This document shows positions 6,227-14,462 of a DNA stretch of 17,556 nucleotides, in pieces. The stretch lies in the NCBI GenBank assembly GCA_023137075.1, contig JAGLQA010000129.1:1-17556 (forward strand), in the 5' to 3' direction. The translations under genes and the position numbers were made by a program. The notes below the pieces were generated by a model, which was not told where the DNA came from, ran no database searches, and saw only the letters and a list, made by a program, of their open reading frames with translations. This DNA is from Candidatus Aminicenantota bacterium (GTDB taxonomy: Bacteria; Acidobacteriota; Aminicenantia; UBA2199). Each line of letters starts with the position of its first letter. Position 1 is the stretch's first letter.

Positions 6227-7196
6227 ACAACATAAAGCCTTAATAATATCCGTTGTTTTCACCTTCCTTATCCTTTTTTTTATCTTTAATTTTATATCCT
6301 TTGCCCAGGTACTTGACGCGGTCAGAAGCATGCCCCTCAGATTTGTAGTTTTCGCATTCCTTTTTCATCTAACCGCCTATGTCTGGCGGGCCTTCGTTTT
6401 ATATTTATTTTTAAAGGAGCAAAATCTTTCTTTTTTTTATATACTAAATATCCATTTTATCCAGAATTTCTATGTCCATGTGGTACCGGCTGGCTTAGGT
6501 GAACTTTCCTTCCCGATTCTACTGCGCAAAAAAATAAAGGTGGAACAGAGTCTATCGGCGTTGTTAATCACAAAACTGACGATTATGGTTTTGTTGATAC
6601 TGTTATTTGTTGTATCTTTTTTTGTTTTGTTCGGTTTTGCGGCGGTCGCGAAATTCAAGCTCAAATTCATGCATGCCGGTGTGCCGGCGCTTTTTATCTT
6701 GCTCTCTGTTTTTCTGCTAAAATGTTTCAAAAGAACAAAATGGAACGAAAATCGTTTTTTAAAGAAACTCATCGATAAAGTTATCTTTTTTCGTGAAACG
6801 ATCAAACAACAAATTGTCAGGCTGAAAGATTTTCGCTTCTGCTGTACGGTGGTGGGCCTGTCAATCTTAAGTATCGCCGGATTAATGTTGTTTTACTACA
6901 CGATACTCAAAGGATTGGCTGTCGAATTCGGTATTTTCGAGATTATATTCGTCTCCTCCATAGGCATGGTTTTCCTGATCCTGCCGGTAAAGAGTATCGG
7001 TGGATTCGGAACCAGCGAAGGGGCCTGGGCCATCGGTATGATGTTGTTGGGATACCCGCAAGAGTTTTCTATAAAAGCGGGATTCGTAGTCCACATCTAT
7101 GCGTTGTTGAATGTTTGCCTATTGTTGGTACTCGGTTTGATTTTTAAATTTATCGTTGAGAAAAAACGGTCCGGTTCTGAGGTAAATTGCAGATGA
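6219..7196 (+). CDS. LPG-synthase-TM / UPF0104 family integral membrane protein
   Basis: The 325-residue protein is highly hydrophobic with about eight predicted membrane helices and the two family signatures: PAGLGELSFPILLRK (90-104) and LPVKSIGGFGTSEGAW (255-270), whose GGFGT.EG..A pattern is diagnostic of the PF03706 transmembrane domain. It lacks the soluble aminoacyl-phosphatidylglycerol synthase domain, so it is not a complete MprF. Family members occur widely in glycan loci and have been proposed to move or bind lipid-linked intermediates; the role here is unproven. The GTG start at 6219 overlaps the previous stop by eight bases. Lying between a DPM-like GT2 and a GT39-like enzyme, it is a candidate flippase for a polyprenyl-phosphate sugar. 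Confidence 0.85.
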   Translation: MSKQHKALIISVVFTFLILFFIFNFISFAQVLDAVRSMPLRFVVFAFLFHLTAYVWRAFVLYLFLKEQNLSFFYILNIHFIQNFYVHVVPAGLGELSFPILLRKKIKVEQSLSALLITKLTIMVLLILLFVVSFFVLFGFAAVAKFKLKFMHAGVPALFILLSVFLLKCFKRTKWNENRFLKKLIDKVIFFRETIKQQIVRLKDFRFCCTVVGLSILSIAGLMLFYYTILKGLAVEFGIFEIIFVSSIGMVFLILPVKSIGGFGTSEGAWAIGMMLLGYPQEFSIKAGFVVHIYALLNVCLLLVLGLIFKFIVEKKRSGSEVNCR

Positions 7197-7266
7197 AAAA
7201 AACAGGGTTCTTTACATCAAGGCAATCGCTGCAAAAACCTTAAAAATAAGAGTTTGAAAATTTTGA

Positions 7267-8568
7267 ATGTTTAAAATGAATGCCGGAATGAATACAAGAA
7301 AAACACTCATAATTCTTTTTGTGGTTTCTTTATCGGTTAGATTGTTTTTCGGAATATATGTTTTCGATAAAGAAGGCACCGCAAAATTCAGTGATGACTG
7401 GGAATATATAAATTTTGCCAAAAACATCAAGCACAACGGAATTTTTTCACCCTATGAAGCCTCTACGGTTGGACCGGCTTTTCCTTTGATTATCGCTTTA
7501 TCTTTTACGACTTTCGGAGAAATTGTCTTGCCCCTAATAATTTTAAATGCGTTGATCGGTTCTTTATTATGCATTTTAATCTTCTATATCGGCAGGGAAT
7601 TATTTAATGAAAGAGTGGGAATATTCGCGTCCTTATGGAGTATATTTTATGTTTTATTCATAAGATACACTCCACATGTATTAAAAGAGAATTGGTTGGC
7701 CTTTCTTTTTCCTTTAGTCATTTTCCTTTTCATAAAAGAAACAAAACGAGATAAAATATCATTGCAATTCTTGATATTTTTTTCTGTTTTATATTCTTCT
7801 TTGATTCATATGGATGAAAGATTTTTTAGTTTTTTTCCATTTTTGCTATTGGGATTTGTTATTCTTGACAAAAAATCCTGGAAAAAGGGAATCTTTAAAT
7901 CCACTGTATTTTTTTTAATGGTGATAATTTTTATGATCCCATGGTTAATCCGAAATTATAATGTTTATAACAAAATAGTTATTTTAACCCCTCGCACTAC
8001 TCCCTTAACGGACAGAATCTTTGGCTATAAAAATGACCCTTCTTTTAAAATGTCGCTTGAGCGATGGTTCATAAGTGATGCGCAGATAAAGAAAGCACAG
8101 AATGGGGAAGAAGTAAAAAGAGCTGATGGTAAAAAAGTAGATTCCAGGCAGCTAAAAGCCATGCAAGATGGGATATTGCCCCATCTTTTTTCAAGACTTG
8201 AAAGTTATTGGTCTGTTTTCCAGATACTGTGGAAACCCGTGGATTTTAAACGCAGTTATTCCACCACCGGCTACCGTTATGACGGCAAATGGTCTTTGAA
8301 ACACAACCTGTCTGTTGGTTTGACCTATGGATTGTTAATCCCTTTTTTCCTGTATGGCCTGATTCTTCTCTTTCGATACCGGTGGAAAATGGGTGTTTTT
8401 TTAACTTCAATTTTTGTTTACCATACTTTTATTCACATGTTTTTCATCCCTTTTACCCGGAATCGCTACCGGATTCCCATCGATGCATTTATAATAGTCA
8501 TCGCCTTTTTTGGAATACAAGAATTATTTAAGATATATAAAAGGAAAACGAATGAAAAAGAATTATAA
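7267..8568 (+). CDS. GT39/ArnT-like membrane glycosyltransferase
   Basis: The 433-residue protein has about ten predicted membrane helices and the N-terminal pattern of GT-C transferases (PMT_2/ArnT-like): helix 1, then an acidic FSDDWEYINFAKNI segment (Asp43, Asp44, Glu46) in the first outer loop, then a STVGPAFPLIIAL helix. Such enzymes take a sugar from a polyprenyl-phosphate donor at the periplasmic face and attach it to a glycan, lipid or protein. At least three in-frame ATGs occur (7267, 7276, 7288), none with a clear ribosome site, so the exact start is open by up to seven residues. It follows a 70-base spacer and overlaps the next gene by 17 bases. It is markedly AT-rich. The acceptor is unknown. 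Confidence 0.8.
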   Translation: MFKMNAGMNTRKTLIILFVVSLSVRLFFGIYVFDKEGTAKFSDDWEYINFAKNIKHNGIFSPYEASTVGPAFPLIIALSFTTFGEIVLPLIILNALIGSLLCILIFYIGRELFNERVGIFASLWSIFYVLFIRYTPHVLKENWLAFLFPLVIFLFIKETKRDKISLQFLIFFSVLYSSLIHMDERFFSFFPFLLLGFVILDKKSWKKGIFKSTVFFLMVIIFMIPWLIRNYNVYNKIVILTPRTTPLTDRIFGYKNDPSFKMSLERWFISDAQIKKAQNGEEVKRADGKKVDSRQLKAMQDGILPHLFSRLESYWSVFQILWKPVDFKRSYSTTGYRYDGKWSLKHNLSVGLTYGLLIPFFLYGLILLFRYRWKMGVFLTSIFVYHTFIHMFFIPFTRNRYRIPIDAFIIVIAFFGIQELFKIYKRKTNEKEL

Positions 8569-9469
8569 AATAGCGGTAATCATCCCGACTTACTCCGATT
8601 ATATCGCTGAAACAATAAAAGCAGTTGCTTCTGCCTTGAAGAGCAAATTCTCTAATAAAGAAGTTATAGCTGTCGATGATGGTTCGGAAAAGGGGATTCA
8701 ACTCCGTCTTTCTAAAATATTAAAAAAATCATTCCCGAATGTAGTTTTGGAGTTATCGGCGAAAAACCAGGGCTTTGCTGCGACTTGCAATATAGGGGCG
8801 GAAATAGCAATAAGGAATAACGCGGATATTCTTTTTTTTTTAAATAATGATGCTGTTATAAAAGAAGATTGTATCGGACTTATGGTAAAGGAATTTATCG
8901 ATGAAAAAGTAGCAATTGTAGGCCCCAAGATTTATTTAGGGAATACCGATATATTAAATTCGGTTGGCGGTTACTTTGATAAAAGGACGCTTCTAAAAAA
9001 AGAATACGGCAGTGGTGAAAAAGACAATGGTCAGTTTGATAAAAAAAGAGAAGTTGAATTTGTGATGGGAAGCGCTTTTATGGTTTCTGTTCCCGTTTTC
9101 CGGGAGCTGGGTGGTTTTGATGAATGCTTTTATATGTATACGGAAGAGACGGATTTCTGTTATAGGACCATCAAAGCAGGCCATAAAGTTATTTATCAAC
9201 CTGAAGCCATTGTTTGGCATGGGCATGCAAAAACATTTGGTAAAACAAAAAACAAAGTCATGTATTATCATATTCGCAATGGAATATATCTAAGTAAAAA
9301 AAACGGTAATGTTTGGAATGTTATTCGTACAATTATATACTTTCATATGACTCATTTAAAAGCTATATTTAAGTTTTTTGTTAAATCCCTCATCGTATTT
9401 TTTATGGCTATTTCTGATGGTTTGAGGGGAAAAATGGGAAAACGGGAGAACAAATTTTTAAATTTATAA
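8552..9469 (+). CDS. Family 2 glycosyltransferase, rhamnosyltransferase-like
   Basis: The 305-residue protein has a GT-A core: IIPTYSD (10-16), VDDGSEKG (41-48), NQGFAATCNIG (72-82), the metal-binding NND (98-100), GSAFMV (173-178), GGFDECFYMYTEETDFCYR (187-205) and a VWHGHAKTFGK block (221-231). The EETD motif and NQGFA segment are typical of the WbbL-type rhamnosyltransferase subgroup, although the sugar is not certain. The C-terminus (about 256-290) is hydrophobic and basic, consistent with membrane attachment at the cytoplasmic face. A longer frame begins at 8510, but the ATG at 8552 follows AAAGGAAAACG and starts exactly at the fold, so it is preferred; it overlaps the previous gene by 17 bases. 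Confidence 0.88.
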   Translation: MKKNYKIAVIIPTYSDYIAETIKAVASALKSKFSNKEVIAVDDGSEKGIQLRLSKILKKSFPNVVLELSAKNQGFAATCNIGAEIAIRNNADILFFLNNDAVIKEDCIGLMVKEFIDEKVAIVGPKIYLGNTDILNSVGGYFDKRTLLKKEYGSGEKDNGQFDKKREVEFVMGSAFMVSVPVFRELGGFDECFYMYTEETDFCYRTIKAGHKVIYQPEAIVWHGHAKTFGKTKNKVMYYHIRNGIYLSKKNGNVWNVIRTIIYFHMTHLKAIFKFFVKSLIVFFMAISDGLRGKMGKRENKFLNL

Positions 9470-9521
9470 GAATGTTTAAGCAAGGCCCATACTTTAATTA
9501 TTTTAGAGATAATAAAATTTA

Positions 9522-10991
9522 ATGAAGACTATTAATAATCAAACCCTGAAGATTTGGAGTAAAGACAATAACCGGATGATGTTATTGTTTTTTATTTCAA
9601 TTGCAGCGGTATATTATTTACCTTTCCGCTTAAATCAATTCATATTCCTGGTATTTTTGTTTTTAGCATATGGATCAAAGAAGGATTATTTCTGGATTGC
9701 ATTTTATTTTATTCTACTAGATGCTCCCGGTGGACTTTTCCAGGGAGGGTCAATAACAGATGTACATCGAATTCCATTTTATCCCATTATTCCCGGAGTA
9801 GCTTTAAGTTTTAATGACTTACTTATTTTAATGTATCTTTTCAAAACAATTGGCATAAAAAGAAAATATCGCTTTATATTTAAAAAGGATTTTGTGTTTC
9901 TTCTATTCTTCACCCTGTTTGTGTTGCTATATTCCCTAATCGTTGGTATGAGTGCGGATAATATGATATCTACATTCCGAATTTTGATGTCATGGAGTTT
10001 TATCTATATTATTTCAAAATTGTTGATAAAAGAATCTGATTTTGACAGGTTAAACCGCTTACTTTTTCCGATTGTTTTTTTAGCATTGGCATCTCAAATG
10101 TATTCATATTTAACAGGGAATTATTTGGGCCGGTTTCTTAAAGGATTTTCATTTAGAAAAAGTTTGCTTTTGCTTACAGCAGATTCCGGAGAGGTTGCTC
10201 GTGCTGCCGACAGCAGTATTATACTTTTATACTGTTTTACACTAGCATTGTTTTACTTGTTTTCAAAAAAGCAGGTTTTTCCACGGCGATATTTATATCT
10301 TATTATTGCTATTTGTATGTTTTCTGTCTTTTTATCCGCGACCCGCGGATGGATTATTGCATACATTTTTTTCTTTTTTATGGTATTTATCACAGCTAAC
10401 AAAAGTAAAAATATAAAAAAATTTATATCGATTGGAGTTGTATCAACTTTGGTAATAGTCTTGTTTTCTTTTCTCTTCCCCTTGATTAAGGTTCAACTGC
10501 AAAGGGTTACAGAACGAGTAGGTACCGTTTTGGCGTTAGCCGAAGGTGACATTACTGCCGGAGGGACTTTAGCGCGCTTTGATAAACGAGGACCACGCGT
10601 CATGAAAAAATTTAGCGAGAGCCCTATAATAGGCTGGGGCTTTTCAAAAGAGTATTTTCAACACGAAGATCACCATGTCGGTCATCATAACATATTGCTA
10701 AATGTGGGAATAATCGGTTATATAATCTTGAATTTTATCTTCTTTAAATGGTGCTTGCGTATTTATCGTTTTGCCAGGTTTCAGCCGGCTCAAGTTAAAT
10801 ATGGACAAAGTGCAATAAAGATTTTATGCTTCGCTTTCTTGGCAATGTATATCATTCATTCGTCTTCCGCACAATCCTGGGGGTGGGATATAGAACTACC
10901 TAAAATTCTTTTCTTCTCTTTGTTATTAAGTTTTTTCAATATTGTTTATAGGAATACTGCATTGTTAAATCATGCAGATATTAATAAATAG
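9522..10991 (+). CDS. O-antigen polymerase/ligase-like (Wzy_C, PF04932-type) membrane protein
   Basis: The 489-residue protein has about eleven predicted membrane helices and a large periplasmic loop at about 320-390. Family hallmarks are SATRGWII (272-279, Arg275) before the loop, then SPIIGWGFSKEYF (367-379) and HHNILLNVGIIGY (388-400). These define the Wzy/WaaL superfamily, where the loop holds catalytic Arg and His residues acting on undecaprenyl-diphosphate-linked glycans. With a Wzx-type flippase in the same cluster, a polymerase role is most likely, but a ligase cannot be excluded because the families share this domain. The ATG at 9522 has only a weak purine stretch upstream. It is very AT-rich, as is usual for variable polymerase genes. 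Confidence 0.82.
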   Translation: MKTINNQTLKIWSKDNNRMMLLFFISIAAVYYLPFRLNQFIFLVFLFLAYGSKKDYFWIAFYFILLDAPGGLFQGGSITDVHRIPFYPIIPGVALSFNDLLILMYLFKTIGIKRKYRFIFKKDFVFLLFFTLFVLLYSLIVGMSADNMISTFRILMSWSFIYIISKLLIKESDFDRLNRLLFPIVFLALASQMYSYLTGNYLGRFLKGFSFRKSLLLLTADSGEVARAADSSIILLYCFTLALFYLFSKKQVFPRRYLYLIIAICMFSVFLSATRGWIIAYIFFFFMVFITANKSKNIKKFISIGVVSTLVIVLFSFLFPLIKVQLQRVTERVGTVLALAEGDITAGGTLARFDKRGPRVMKKFSESPIIGWGFSKEYFQHEDHHVGHHNILLNVGIIGYIILNFIFFKWCLRIYRFARFQPAQVKYGQSAIKILCFAFLAMYIIHSSSAQSWGWDIELPKILFFSLLLSFFNIVYRNTALLNHADINK

Positions 10992-11014
10992 TGTGAATTA
11001 AAATTCGGGATAAT

Positions 11015-12133
11015 ATGATGGACAATTTTATTGTTGACAAAAATAACAAAATATACCAAAGAGCACTAAAAAGAGAAATGGAAGTATGGCGAAAGTCGGC
11101 GGAAAAACATAAGTCTAAAGCTAAAAAAAAAATGATTTTTGAGGAATACGTCGGTCTTAATTCTCTATTATTACATTATGATAATAATAAATTCGGGATA
11201 GATAGCACTTCCATATTTGGTTGGGTGGATTTTATTACAAAAAAATATAAACGGGTTGATAAGGCTCTTAGTCTTGGCTCCGGTTCCGGTCGATATGAGA
11301 AAGCTTTTATCGAAAGAGGTTTTGTGAAAAAATTTGACACACTCGATATAATACAAAAGAATCCTCTTGATTCCGAAATAAATGACTTAAACTTTATACA
11401 CTTACCAAACAATAAATATGACTTTATTTTATGCAATTCGATTCTTCACCATATTATGAATCTTGAACACCTGTTATTTCAAGTAAATAAAGCTTTAAAA
11501 AATAATGGGATAATTGTGGTTAACGAATATTGCGGTGAAAGTAAATTCCAATTGAGCGACGAAAAAATAAAAATATTAAACACAAAGTTGAGTAAAAAAT
11601 TTGGGAAAAAATATCTGTTTTTAAAAATAAAAAAAGCTCCTATGTGGAATTATTCTCCCTTTGAAGGCGTTCGTTCTTCTGGAATCCATCCTATCATAAA
11701 AGAATATTTTAGCAATAGCACTGAATTTGAAATAACCTGGAACGGTGTAGTTGCTCCGATTCACAGTCATTTAGCTAATGTTGCAAGATATGAGACACGA
11801 TATTATAATTCCTTTCTATATAATATAATCATCCTGCACCCACGTTTCAGGCAAGAAAGAGATCTAAAAACCAATGTTGAAATAGTCAATGAAGTACTCG
11901 AATACGCTGTCGAATTAGATAAAGAATTAACAAATAGTAAATCCCTTATGCCCGGCACATTGTTTGGTGTTTATCGTAAATCGAACAATATTGCTCCAAT
12001 TCCGGTAAGACCCTGGACGAATAAAGAACTTAGATATCAATTAAATCTTCATCTTCCGATTTATTTAAGAATTAAAAGATACTTCAGACGTTTTAAATAT
12101 TTAAGAAAGTTTTACCGATTCATAAAAAAGTGA
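11015..12133 (+). CDS. SAM-dependent methyltransferase (class I)
   Basis: The 372-residue protein carries a class I methyltransferase core: motif I SLGSGSGRYEKAF (86-98), acidic Asp111 after strand 2, FILCNSILHHI (137-147) as the motif IV region and NNGIIVVNEY (163-172) as motif V/VI. The N-terminal 80 residues are helical and basic. The C-terminal half (about 180-372) has no motif I recognise and ends in a strongly basic tail rich in Lys, Arg and Tyr. Such proteins in polysaccharide clusters methylate sugars, or cap the chain end to stop growth. Start is at tandem ATGs (11015 or 11018). It follows the Wzy-like gene by 23 bases. The acceptor is unknown. Confidence 0.8.
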   Translation: MMDNFIVDKNNKIYQRALKREMEVWRKSAEKHKSKAKKKMIFEEYVGLNSLLLHYDNNKFGIDSTSIFGWVDFITKKYKRVDKALSLGSGSGRYEKAFIERGFVKKFDTLDIIQKNPLDSEINDLNFIHLPNNKYDFILCNSILHHIMNLEHLLFQVNKALKNNGIIVVNEYCGESKFQLSDEKIKILNTKLSKKFGKKYLFLKIKKAPMWNYSPFEGVRSSGIHPIIKEYFSNSTEFEITWNGVVAPIHSHLANVARYETRYYNSFLYNIIILHPRFRQERDLKTNVEIVNEVLEYAVELDKELTNSKSLMPGTLFGVYRKSNNIAPIPVRPWTNKELRYQLNLHLPIYLRIKRYFRRFKYLRKFYRFIKK

Positions 12134-12227
12134 ACATTGATTCTCACAAAATGTTAAATCCGGCTCCATATTTCATTTCGTTTTTGTCTAAAAAAAAGGA
12201 GAAATTTAGATTTTAGGTAAAAATAAA
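12134..12227. other. Short spacer with a 21-codon frame
   Basis: The spacer between the methyltransferase and the amidotransferase stump contains a frame of 21 codons (ATG 12151 to TAG 12214-12216) ending in SKKKEKFRF. I do not recognise it; it may be chance or the tail of a deleted gene. A weak TCTAAA/TTTAGA inverted repeat (12187-12192 and 12205-12210) surrounds an AGGAG, too AT-rich to call a terminator. Confidence 0.25.
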
Positions 12228-12353
12228 ATGAAAAAAACAGAATATCAAATATGTGAAAGATGTATTATGGATACCAGTGATCCGGATATAACTTTTGCAG
12301 AAAATGGGATTTGCTGCTATTGTAAATTAATGAAAAAAAACAAAAGTTTCTGA
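12228..12353 (+). pseudogene. N-terminal remnant of an N-acetyl sugar amidotransferase (WbpG/PseA-type)
   Basis: An ATG at 12228 opens 41 codons reading QICERCIMDTSDPDITF, then ENGICCYCKLMKK, ending at TGA 12351-12353. This matches the N-terminal zinc-ribbon-like segment of N-acetyl sugar amidotransferases (WbpG/PseA/LegG-like): C..C..D...P.I.F...G.C..C, with Cys9, Cys12, Cys29 and Cys32 present. Full proteins have about 350-400 residues and continue into an ATP-pyrophosphatase domain with an SGGxDS loop; nothing of that follows. The frame closes just after an eight-A run, and the GT4 gene begins 17 bases later. The other frames across the junction also stop quickly, so a single indel does not rescue it. 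It looks like a gene truncated by deletion or cassette replacement. Confidence 0.65.
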
Positions 12354-12369
12354 GTGAAACCGGAATTCA

Positions 12370-13545
12370 ATGAGAACTGGGATAGTATTTTACAATAAGG
12401 GAAGAAAAGGCGGGGCTGAGCGAAGATATTATAACATTATTTGCGAATTATCAAAACATCAAAAAGTATATATTATGGCCAATTCTTCCGTGATTGATAA
12501 TTGGAACAAACTTGGTGGATTTAATGAGAAAGTGGTTTTTAAATATTTATTGAAAGATACAAGTAAAGGTGAAAATGATAATATAAAAAAAAGCAGCCAA
12601 ACTAAATTATCAATTAGAAATATCGCAAAAAAGTTTTTTCCCAAAAAATTAAGGTTATTATTTTTAACAATTTTTTATATTTTCCGATTAAATATGTATG
12701 TCTTTAAGTGGGCGATTAAATATAAAATTACCCATATAAATACAATTCAAGCGTCCGGAATCCTGGTCATTTTTACAAAAATATTGGGATGTAAAATTGT
12801 TTTTAGTTATAACGACTACATGGTCGAAAACGGTTATCCCTTTAGATGGATTTCCAATCAAGGGCTAAAAGCAGTGGCTCGAATATCCGATAGGTATGAT
12901 TTCCTTTCCGAAATGATCCCGGAAAGGATGCAAAAAATGGGACTGAAGATACAGGCAGGTAAAATTTTTTCTCCTCCTACAAGTTTTACAAATTATTCAA
13001 ATTTTAATATTTCGTTGCCAAAAAAGAAAAAAATAGTGTTTTCAGGTAGGTTGGAGAAGCTTAAGAATCCTTTCCTGGCACTGGGGATCGCAAAAGAACT
13101 CTCGAGAAGGAAAATATCTTATAACCTGTTAATGCTTGGCGATGGATCGTTGCGATGTGATTTAGAGAAATTTATTCGCTTGAACAATTTGGATGATAAT
13201 GTGCATACATTTTCAACAAATCATGTCGAAAATGAGCTGCGGGATGCGTTGATTTTTTTATCACTTCAACAAGAGAATAATTATCCAAGCCAGGCGCTGC
13301 TTGAAGCAATGGCTTGTGGCTGTATCCCGATTGTCACCGATGTTGGGGAAACCAGGAAAATAGTTAATGAAAAGAATGGATTTTTGGTAAATGAAAATGT
13401 TAACCAAATTGTGGAAATTATTATTTATATCTTCGATAATATAGAACTCTTTGAGAAAAGAGGGATGGAAATACGAAAAAATGTGATGCAAAACTTCAAT
13501 ATACAATCATATATGAAATACTATTTGTCATTGTTCCGATTTTAA
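12370..13545 (+). CDS. Family 4 glycosyltransferase with NYPSQ..LEAMACG motif
   Basis: The 391-residue protein has a GT-B fold: an N-terminal Rossmann-like domain starting GIVFYNKGRKGGAERRYYN (the Gly-Gly-Ala-Glu acceptor loop at 14-17), and a C-terminal donor domain with KIVFSGRLEKLKNPFLAL (221-238) and LMLGDGSLR (254-262). The usual EX7E donor motif appears as N-Y-P-S-Q-A-L-L-E, with Asn304 where the first Glu normally stands and Glu312 conserved, followed by AMACGCIPIVTDVGETRKIV. I recall the NYPSQ variant from other GT4 proteins, so it is probably active. It would add a sugar to the growing lipid-linked repeat. The ATG at 12370 lacks a strong ribosome site and sits right after the amidotransferase stump, possibly at a recombination junction. 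Confidence 0.85.
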   Translation: MRTGIVFYNKGRKGGAERRYYNIICELSKHQKVYIMANSSVIDNWNKLGGFNEKVVFKYLLKDTSKGENDNIKKSSQTKLSIRNIAKKFFPKKLRLLFLTIFYIFRLNMYVFKWAIKYKITHINTIQASGILVIFTKILGCKIVFSYNDYMVENGYPFRWISNQGLKAVARISDRYDFLSEMIPERMQKMGLKIQAGKIFSPPTSFTNYSNFNISLPKKKKIVFSGRLEKLKNPFLALGIAKELSRRKISYNLLMLGDGSLRCDLEKFIRLNNLDDNVHTFSTNHVENELRDALIFLSLQQENNYPSQALLEAMACGCIPIVTDVGETRKIVNEKNGFLVNENVNQIVEIIIYIFDNIELFEKRGMEIRKNVMQNFNIQSYMKYYLSLFRF

Positions 13546-13585
13546 TTTTAATGGATAAGGGCTTAAATTAAAAAGAAATAATCCG

Positions 13586-14440
13586 ATGTCGATTAGCAAT
13601 AGTCATAAAGAGTATTATGAGATTCCCGAATTTTGGGATAAAATTTTTTCGCATGATCCTGATGAGCAAATACGTATTTCCATGGTAATATCTGCTATTC
13701 CAGGGGATGTACAAACCGTTTTGGAAACCGGATGCGGCAATGGTGCTATCATTAACAATATTTCAAACCAAAAAAAAAATATTGAAAGAATAGTGGGAGT
13801 TGATATTAGTAAAATTGCACTGTCTCATGTTAAAACCGAAAAATTTGAATGTAATATAAACGAACTGATATTTGAGGATAAAAGTTTTGATTTAGTCATT
13901 GCATCGGAAGTTATAGAGCATTTAACTTTTAATGATTTTATACGTGGAATAAAGGAGATTCAAAGAGTTGCCAATAAATATATTCTTATATCCGTTCCAA
14001 ATGATGAAAATTTGTTGGTGAATTCCAGGATGTGTCAAAAGTGCTATTGCTGGTTTAATCCCAACTATCACATGAATAGTTTTGATAAGCAAAAGTTATA
14101 TCATTTATTTGATAACTTCGAGATGGTTTGGGTAAAAGAAGTGGGCCCGGTTATAAAAATGAAGAAATATTCAAAATTTGCCGCAGCCCGGTTTCATTAT
14201 CTAAAAAAGCCGATTGCTAAAATTGGAATATGTCCTCAATGCGGCTTTAATTATGCAAATCGCAAAGAAGAATATGACATAATTGGTCGAAAGATTAAGC
14301 AGACAGATCCGATAAAGAAAAAAATGAGGGTTTGCCTGGATATTTTAACGAGATTATTTTTCACAAAAAAAATTAATAAAAAAAGATGGCTATTAGCTCT
14401 GTATAAAAGATCTTATATTTTGAAAAATAAATATAATTGA
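13586..14440 (+). CDS. SAM-dependent methyltransferase with two Cys-x2-Cys pairs
   Basis: The 284-residue protein has a class I methyltransferase core: motif I LETGCGNG (46-53), VGVDIS (70-75) with the acidic residue ending strand 2, FDLVIASEVIEHL (101-113) and YILISVPND (132-140). Beyond it lie MCQKCYCWFNPNYH (Cys150, Cys153, Cys155, His162) and GICPQCGF (Cys216, Cys219), which together could form a structural zinc site. The last 65 residues are basic and rich in Lys and Arg. It lies between two GT4 genes, so a role in methylating a sugar or capping the non-reducing end is likely. It is not closely similar to the other methyltransferase in this cluster. Confidence 0.82.
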   Translation: MSISNSHKEYYEIPEFWDKIFSHDPDEQIRISMVISAIPGDVQTVLETGCGNGAIINNISNQKKNIERIVGVDISKIALSHVKTEKFECNINELIFEDKSFDLVIASEVIEHLTFNDFIRGIKEIQRVANKYILISVPNDENLLVNSRMCQKCYCWFNPNYHMNSFDKQKLYHLFDNFEMVWVKEVGPVIKMKKYSKFAAARFHYLKKPIAKIGICPQCGFNYANRKEEYDIIGRKIKQTDPIKKKMRVCLDILTRLFFTKKINKKRWLLALYKRSYILKNKYN

Positions 14441-14462
14441 TCGCCGAGCAGCAGAGTACTAA

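Noticed and set aside
8289..8531. 80-codon plus-strand frame inside the GT39-like gene
   Set aside because: Entirely inside a well-supported membrane gene in another frame, with no ribosome site or recognisable domain.
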